From Syntrophorhabdaceae bacterium PtaU1.Bin034 (GTDB lineage: Bacteria; Desulfobacterota_G; Syntrophorhabdia; Syntrophorhabdales; WCHB1-27), in contig MVRP01000145.1 in NCBI GenBank assembly GCA_002067405.1, forward strand, positions 1-10,350: a DNA stretch of 10,350 bases, given 5' to 3'. Shown piece by piece: positions 6,395 to 10,350 of this stretch; positions within the stretch are counted from its first letter, which is position 1; every line of letters starts with the position of its first letter. The notes under the pieces are model-generated. The model made no database searches and was not told where the DNA came from. It worked only from the letters and a program-made list of their open reading frames with translations. A program made the position numbers and the translations under genes.

Positions 6395-7390
6395 ATGGAA
6401 CTTGCTTGTTTAAGGTCCATATTTGCTCATAGAATTGGCCTAAGTTATTGTAATAATGAGAACTCCAGTTTCACAGTCAATACATTCCCGGGAATGGTGG
6501 AAATAAAGGTAAAAGACAGGAAGGTTCTGGGAAGCCGTCCTTCGGGAAGCTCAGACACAAGGGGGATCATAAAGGGATTTTCCTCGAAATCAAGAAGAAG
6601 GCTCATAAAGACGCTGTGTCGGGTTCCATACGGTTTCGGGATGCGCTTCGAGCTCACCTTTGCCGATGATGTGATGAGTAACTTAACGATACAGGAGAGA
6701 GCGCGTCTGGGGGCAAAGATACTTCACAGGTGGCAGACATGGATCGAAAGGAACTATCCTCAGGCGGTCCTTGTCTGGAAGAAGGAATGGAAGCCGAGAA
6801 AATCAGGCGCATTGAAGGGTCAATTGATGCCCCATTACCATTTCATGGTCTATCATCCCTCTTTTTCGGACAGGGACTATATGGAATTGTGGTCTACCAT
6901 CGCGATAAAGTGGGTAAGGCTCACAAAGACGGAAGACTACAGGGCGTATAATGTAGCTCTGCACAATAGAAGCAGGGGGATACTCAAACCTGATGATCCT
7001 TACAGCAGATACTTCGGCAAATACGTAACGAAATGTCAGGTAGCTGAAGAAGAGGGCCTCGGGAGGTTCTGGGGCATAATCGGACCCCTTGAACTGGCAG
7101 AACCGGAAAAGGTGGAGCTTACGGACTATCAGGTTGCCGTGTTGAAGCGATTCCTGAGAAGGTATCTCAAGAGCACGCAAAAGCGCTCAAAGAAACTTCC
7201 CGATGGGAAAAAGATAGCGGTGAAACCAAAGTACAGGTATGAAAAACGGCTAAGGCGTGGGGGGTATGAGGGGTTTGTGGCAATGAAGGAGGCTACAATC
7301 AGTCGGATAATTCAGCTAGTAATGAATAATGAGAAGAGTATGGAAATCGTGGGAATAAAAGCATATAATACTATACAATCAACGAGGTAA
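6395..7390 (+). CDS. HUH-family rolling-circle replication initiator-like protein
   Basis: A 331-aa protein with the three motifs of HUH endonucleases in order. Motif I is a hydrophobic strand RFELTFAD (residues 84-91). Motif II is PHYHFMVY with metal-binding H147 and H149, preceded by W128xxE131, as in phage and plasmid Rep proteins that read WxxEFQxRGxxHxH. Motif III is YFGK with Y206 as the likely nicking tyrosine and K209, and with Y203 and Y210 nearby. Such proteins nick one DNA strand and stay bound through tyrosine, starting rolling-circle replication or transfer. The C-terminus (about 240-300) is very basic. The frame is open from 6161, but the upstream part translates the GC-rich hairpin into low-quality sequence, so I start at the ATG at 6395, with AGGAG close upstream at rather tight spacing. 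A relaxase or HUH transposase is less likely but not excluded. Confidence 0.75.
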   Translation: MELACLRSIFAHRIGLSYCNNENSSFTVNTFPGMVEIKVKDRKVLGSRPSGSSDTRGIIKGFSSKSRRRLIKTLCRVPYGFGMRFELTFADDVMSNLTIQERARLGAKILHRWQTWIERNYPQAVLVWKKEWKPRKSGALKGQLMPHYHFMVYHPSFSDRDYMELWSTIAIKWVRLTKTEDYRAYNVALHNRSRGILKPDDPYSRYFGKYVTKCQVAEEEGLGRFWGIIGPLELAEPEKVELTDYQVAVLKRFLRRYLKSTQKRSKKLPDGKKIAVKPKYRYEKRLRRGGYEGFVAMKEATISRIIQLVMNNEKSMEIVGIKAYNTIQSTR

Positions 7391-7465
7391 GGTTGGCGTT
7401 TCCATCGAGACGAGGTTTTTTGATAGGTGGCTCATAGAGGCTCGCGGTTTGTACGCAGGGAAAAA
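7391..7465 (+). other. Short gap between rep and the receiver gene
   Basis: No clear terminator or promoter is visible. There is a T6 run (7416-7421) but no convincing stem before it. The receiver and kinase genes may be read from the rep promoter or from an undetected one here. Confidence 0.4.
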
Positions 7466-8128
7466 ATGACGATGTTAAACTTCTTCCGAAAGAAAGAATG
7501 GCCTGAAATACCATTCGAAGAAATTAAAAAGAGATCCAAGATATTGGTTGTGGACGATAGTGACTTCGCTTACTTGAGCTTATTTAAGAAAGACGGATAT
7601 TCAATTGAACATTGGAAAGATATAAAAAGTCTTCCTTCGCTGGAGAAAGGAGATTTTGATATTATCTTGTTAGATATACAGGGGGTGGGGAAAAAGCAGT
7701 CGGCCCAAGATCAGGGATTTGGGATATTAAAACATCTGCATCAAGTCTGCCCTGCCCAGATCGTTGTTGCTTATTCTAATGCCGACTGGTCTTTAAAATA
7801 TCAAGAATTCTTCCGTATGGCGGACGCTGTTTTAGCGAAATCAAGTGATTATGTTGATTTCAAAAGAGTTGTGGATGAATTATTACGTAAGCGATTTTCA
7901 ATGTCCTTTTATTTGGACAGGTTTGTTCAGTTAACTGGTTCGCATACACAAGGAGATATTGCAAAACTCAAGAAACAAGCGACAAATGCAATTTTGTCGC
8001 GGTCAACGAACAAATTGGAGGATTATCTCAAGAGTGAAATTGACAATTCAAAAGCTGTATCTCTCGGTATTGAAGTTATTAAAGCTGCAATCAGTATATC
8101 CATAATGATTGCCACTGCCAATGGATAG
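7466..8128 (+). CDS. Stand-alone response-regulator receiver protein
   Basis: A 220-aa protein. Residues about 24-140 form a receiver domain with the full phosphorylation site: D30-D31 in VVDDS, phospho-acceptor D70 in ILLDI, S104 in VVAYSN at the Thr/Ser switch position and K125 in VLAKSSD. After the receiver comes about 75 residues with no DNA-binding or enzymatic motif that I recognise; it is helical and ends in a hydrophobic or amphipathic stretch (about 197-217, IKAAISISIMIATA). The output could be protein-protein or membrane contact. The ATG at 7466 has AGGG 5 nt upstream; a GTG at 7427 and an ATG at 7472 are alternatives. The stop overlaps the kinase start by 8 nt, so the two are coupled as an unorthodox two-component pair. 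Base composition is clearly AT-rich compared with the chromosomal genes, suggesting recent transfer. Confidence 0.85.
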   Translation: MTMLNFFRKKEWPEIPFEEIKKRSKILVVDDSDFAYLSLFKKDGYSIEHWKDIKSLPSLEKGDFDIILLDIQGVGKKQSAQDQGFGILKHLHQVCPAQIVVAYSNADWSLKYQEFFRMADAVLAKSSDYVDFKRVVDELLRKRFSMSFYLDRFVQLTGSHTQGDIAKLKKQATNAILSRSTNKLEDYLKSEIDNSKAVSLGIEVIKAAISISIMIATANG

Positions 8129-9269
8129 GTCATACCTTCCTTTCCCCCATATCTTCGATAAAATTAAAAAAAACGGTTCTATGATTGATTGGCCAGAGAC
8201 GTGCAACAAATGCAAAAGCTCGGAATGCAAAGAGCCATCAACGGAAACGTTAATGACGTGTTCTCACGGGTACAATTATCGTAAGGTAAATAGAAGATTA
8301 ACAGTTGCTGGAATTTTAGTAAAAGATAACTCGTTTGTTAGCCCCGCGCAGGCAAAACAGATGAAGGCGAAGAAAGGATTGTTGATAACTAAAGAAATGC
8401 TCGATAATGTGGTCAGGTCGGTAATAAGCATTACAGAAAACAATGAAGAAATGATAGATTTGGAAAAAGAAAAAATATTGAGCGCCTACGTAAAAAGGGA
8501 ACAGTATAAAGTTCAGTTCCTGGAACGCATCAAACCGGAAATTCAAAAGGGGCTTTCGTTTGTGCATGATTACAAGCAGATTAATAGTCAGATAATTCAG
8601 AATGTGAATGTCCTGATCGAGATGAGCGAGGATGGTGTGGATTTCGAGGATAAACTTCAGAAAGCCTCGGAACCGATAAAGGCTATTTATCAGGCCAGTA
8701 AATTTCTGGAAGAAAAGTTGAAAGTTGCCAAATTCCTGTTGAATCCGGAATGGCTGGAAAGAAAAGATGATTGCGGCACGTTTAGGTTTCATGGATTAGT
8801 GCTCAAGTATAAGAGAATTTATGAACCCAGAATCGCCGAAAAGCGTCTGCAAATTCACTTCGAAGGGTCAAGCTACAACGATGTTACGGCGAATGGAAAT
8901 GCTGTAGCTGTGATTGCGCATACGCTCATTGATAATGCTGTTAAATACTCGCCGGAAGATGGAAAGGTTGTAGTTAGAACGAAGGATGTCGGAGCAGAAA
9001 TAGAATTTGCAGTTTCTTCTTTTGGGCCCATGGTTGCAAAAGATGAAATGGAGAAAATTTTTTCGCCATTTTACCGGGGTAGGTCGGCGCGAGACGTCGA
9101 AGAAGAAGGCGCTGGATATGGACTTTATGTTAGCCAAATGATTGCAATTCGTCATTTGGAAACAGAAATAAAATTCGAGCAGGATCGACGCAAGGTGTTT
9201 GGAAAAGATAGGTATTGGACTACATTTTCTATAAGGGTTCCATCCATAGCGAAAATCTGCATTTCGTAA
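8121..9269 (+). CDS. Soluble sensor histidine kinase with Cys-rich N-terminus
   Basis: A 382-aa protein with no transmembrane segment. The N-terminal part has C28-x2-C31-x4-C36-x10-C47-x-H49, a possible zinc or metal site. A coiled-coil-like helical region (about 95-145) precedes the H-box HDYKQINSQI with probable phospho-acceptor H149. The HATPase_c domain (about 245-380) shows an N-box HTLIDNAVKYS with N272, an F-box IFSPFYRG and a G2 box GAGYGL (330-335). The G1 position reads SSFGPMV in place of the usual DxGxG, a variation known in some kinases of this superfamily. It should autophosphorylate and pass the phosphate to the receiver protein encoded by the overlapping upstream gene. The ATG at 8121 overlaps that gene's stop by 8 nt and has no ribosome-binding site of its own, so re-initiation is likely; TTG at 8109 and ATG at 8181 are alternatives. 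The signal and output are unknown. Confidence 0.85.
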   Translation: MDRSYLPFPHIFDKIKKNGSMIDWPETCNKCKSSECKEPSTETLMTCSHGYNYRKVNRRLTVAGILVKDNSFVSPAQAKQMKAKKGLLITKEMLDNVVRSVISITENNEEMIDLEKEKILSAYVKREQYKVQFLERIKPEIQKGLSFVHDYKQINSQIIQNVNVLIEMSEDGVDFEDKLQKASEPIKAIYQASKFLEEKLKVAKFLLNPEWLERKDDCGTFRFHGLVLKYKRIYEPRIAEKRLQIHFEGSSYNDVTANGNAVAVIAHTLIDNAVKYSPEDGKVVVRTKDVGAEIEFAVSSFGPMVAKDEMEKIFSPFYRGRSARDVEEEGAGYGLYVSQMIAIRHLETEIKFEQDRRKVFGKDRYWTTFSIRVPSIAKICIS

Positions 9270-9319
9270 CTTTAAAAACGTAGGTCGAAAAATGACGAAA
9301 GAAAGTCTCGAAAAAAGTC

Positions 9320-9352
9320 TTGACATCGTGACATTAACATCGGTATGTTAAT
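9320..9352 (+). promoter_or_regulatory. Promoter with palindromic operator before the RHH-like gene
   Basis: A perfect TTGACA (9320-9325) is followed by a perfect 8-bp inverted repeat ATTAACAT-CGGT-ATGTTAAT (9333-9352). The repeat covers the spacer and the probable -10 box, TATGTT (9344-9349, 18-nt spacing). A dimeric regulator bound there would block RNA polymerase. The neighbouring ribbon-helix-helix-like protein is the natural candidate, giving negative autoregulation of the regulator-xis-int operon. Confidence 0.7.
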
Positions 9353-9373
9353 CATTATGAATTGGGGGATAAT

Positions 9374-9976
9374 ATGAGAAAAAAAGCAAAATCTTTTGCA
9401 GTTGATGAAGAAACATATGCACGATTGTCAGAGATGTTCAAAGAGAATTACGTTGAAGTGAGTATCTCGTACAGTATCAGTAGATTTATGAAGGACCTTC
9501 TGGAGTATCTGCAATCCATCAAAAACGAATTGGAGGGTAATGCGTCCTTCACCGTTCCCCTTGCCTTCATCATCGAGAACGTGGCACGAGATACGCTTTT
9601 CAAGAAATTCGATTCTAAAGAAGCTACCAACCAAGAGGTCGCAAAATACCAAGAGATATACAACGTGTACACGAAGAAGCACCCGGAAAAAGTGCAAGAC
9701 TATGATATCGAGAGCATCAACGCAGAACTTCAGTATACTAAGTTTGCCAAACTTCTGTTCAAGGCTCAATGGGAGGAAATGAAGAGCGGGAGGGAGTTGA
9801 CCGACGACGAGTACAAGGAGCTGGCGCTATCGATTGGCGGGAAGGAGTTCGTGAAAGGGATAAGAACGAAGGTCAAGCCTCTGGTCGCAAGGATAGATAA
9901 ATACGATCCTGATCTGAGGGATGTCTGTGAGAGACTAGTTAAGAGAGTCTTCAAGAAAGAATCCAAGGGGGAATAG
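9374..9976 (+). CDS. Ribbon-helix-helix-like regulator of the integration module
   Basis: A 200-aa protein. Its first 50 residues resemble a ribbon-helix-helix (CopG/Arc-type) unit: a basic start, a short strand KSFAVD, a helix DEETYARLSEMFKEN, then a second helix SISRFMKDLLEYLQ. The loop between the helices is longer than usual, so this is a moderate-strength call. The rest (about 55-200) is charged and helical, with no domain I recognise and a very basic C-terminus (RVFKKESKG). The ATG at 9374 has GGGGG 5 nt upstream; a TTG at 9362 would cover that site and is unlikely. The gene lies directly behind a palindromic operator and 2 nt before the excisionase-like gene. It probably controls its own operon, and hence excision. 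Confidence 0.65.
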   Translation: MRKKAKSFAVDEETYARLSEMFKENYVEVSISYSISRFMKDLLEYLQSIKNELEGNASFTVPLAFIIENVARDTLFKKFDSKEATNQEVAKYQEIYNVYTKKHPEKVQDYDIESINAELQYTKFAKLLFKAQWEEMKSGRELTDDEYKELALSIGGKEFVKGIRTKVKPLVARIDKYDPDLRDVCERLVKRVFKKESKGE

Positions 9977-9978
9977 AG

Positions 9979-10155
9979 ATGTCAGCAAGACTTCTATCGT
10001 ATAAGGACCTTTCGGAACGGTGGCAATTGTCAGTCAATACGCTTCGCGTCTGGAAGATGAAAAGGAAACTGAAACCCATTAAACTGGGCAGAAGCGTGAG
10101 GTTTACGTTAGCATACATTGAAGAACTGGAGAAAAGAGGGTTGGTTAAATGCTGA
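9979..10155 (+). CDS. Excisionase-like helix-turn-helix DNA-binding protein
   Basis: A 58-aa protein read directly from the sequence. The pattern LLSYKDLSERWQLS, then NTLRVWKMKRKL, then IKLGRSVRFT is the winged MerR/excisionase-type HTH (HTH_17-like): first helix with a Ser-x2-Leu-x-Lys-like recognition turn, then a basic wing. Small proteins of this type next to a tyrosine integrase act as recombination directionality factors, bending DNA at the att site to favour excision. GGGGG (9967-9971) is the ribosome-binding site. The gene overlaps the integrase start by 7 nt (ATGCTGA), a common xis-int arrangement. Confidence 0.8.
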   Translation: MSARLLSYKDLSERWQLSVNTLRVWKMKRKLKPIKLGRSVRFTLAYIEELEKRGLVKC

Positions 10156-10275
10156 TTAAGCGTTGGAACAAGACGCGCAATTGCTTCGTATGGGATGTTC
10201 GGCTTATCGATGAGAATGGCAAGAAACGACTGTTCTCCACAGGCCATACCTCAAAGAAACTTGCTGAGGACTATG
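10149..10275 (+). pseudogene. Tyrosine recombinase (integrase), N-terminal fragment cut by an insertion sequence
   Basis: The first 42 codons have the character of the arm-binding N-terminus of phage-type integrases: a basic start MLIKRWNK, a strand FVWDVRLIDENGKK, then STGHTSKKLAED. After residue 42 the frame stays open to the window edge, but the translation turns Pro-rich and stops looking like an integrase helix. That switch coincides with sequence typical of an IS21-type left end. The catalytic domain (R...HxxR...Y) is not in the window. In the usual organisation this enzyme would have integrated the element at the tRNA-Thr whose remnant lies at 5979-6025. If the insertion is real, the gene is inactive unless restored on the far side. 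Confidence 0.65.
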
Positions 10276-10350
10276 TGCGTATTCCGATGAAGTCGGCCAC
10301 GTATTATGATCCAAAGCGGCCACCTGTTCCGGGGCAATCCGGCCACCTGT
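10274..10350. mobile_element. Left end of an IS21-family-like insertion sequence (partial)
   Basis: From TGTGCG (10274) on, the DNA shows units ending in CGGCCAC at 10294, 10317 and 10340, exactly 23 bp apart. The longer word CGGCCACCTGT occurs twice (10317-10327 and 10340-10350), with TTCCG in between. Multiple terminal repeats of about this length, and ends starting with TG, are features of the IS21 family (istA/istB), and I recall CCGGCCACCTGTTCCGG-type words from such ends. The transposase genes would lie beyond the window. The exact first base could also be 10276. Confidence 0.6.

Noticed and set aside
7390..7421. Rho-independent terminator after rep at the T6 run
   Set aside because: No stable stem directly precedes the T-run.
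10275..10350. Continuation of the integrase coding sequence
   Set aside because: The open frame continues, but the residues are Pro-rich and the DNA shows 23-bp-spaced IS-type repeats, so it is more likely insertion-sequence DNA.

Overview
The left part (1 to about 5970) looks like chromosome of a GC-rich, motile, anaerobic Gram-negative bacterium. It encodes a flavin and iron-sulfur enoate reductase-type enzyme with a small 2[4Fe-4S] ferredoxin, a CheV chemotaxis coupling protein, and a secreted Gly/Met-rich protein. Similar gene content and similar intergenic hairpins are familiar from syntrophic or sulfate-reducing 'deltaproteobacteria' (Desulfobacterota). That lineage is an inference, not a measurement.

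Layout, left to right. 15-136: long hairpin repeat. 213-2141 and 2141-2332: Old-Yellow-Enzyme/2,4-dienoyl-CoA-reductase-like enzyme and ferredoxin, start and stop overlapping. 2331-2495: second long hairpin. 2585-3544: cheV, with a possible sigma-28 promoter. 3543-3665: decayed copy of the first hairpin. 3694-3720: strong sigma-70 promoter. 3822-5060: exported protein of unknown function. 5083-5141: third type of hairpin. 5156-5794: uncharacterised protein.

At 5979-6025, minus strand, lies the 3' half of a tRNA-Thr (anticodon CGT), cut off at the anticodon loop. This is the usual scar left when a tyrosine-recombinase element integrates into a tRNA gene, and it marks the left end of an integrated element running beyond the right edge. 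The element holds a structured non-coding leader that could be an origin (6151-6382), a HUH-type rolling-circle Rep-like protein (6395-7390), an AT-rich two-gene cargo of a stand-alone receiver protein and a soluble histidine kinase (7466-8128, 8121-9269), a ribbon-helix-helix-like regulator behind a palindromic operator/promoter (9374-9976), an excisionase-like HTH protein (9979-10155) and the start of a tyrosine integrase (10149 onward).

The integrase appears to be broken after about 42 codons by the left end of an IS21-type insertion sequence, recognised by 23-bp-spaced CGGCCAC repeats. If so, the element is probably locked in place.

How the parts fit: Rep, the upstream structures, the RHH regulator, Xis and Int form a replication and integration backbone. 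The receiver and kinase pair is the accessory cargo. It has no DNA-binding output domain and no obvious transmembrane sensor, and it is the best candidate here for an undescribed system, for example signalling-based host conflict or defence. That function is a hypothesis.
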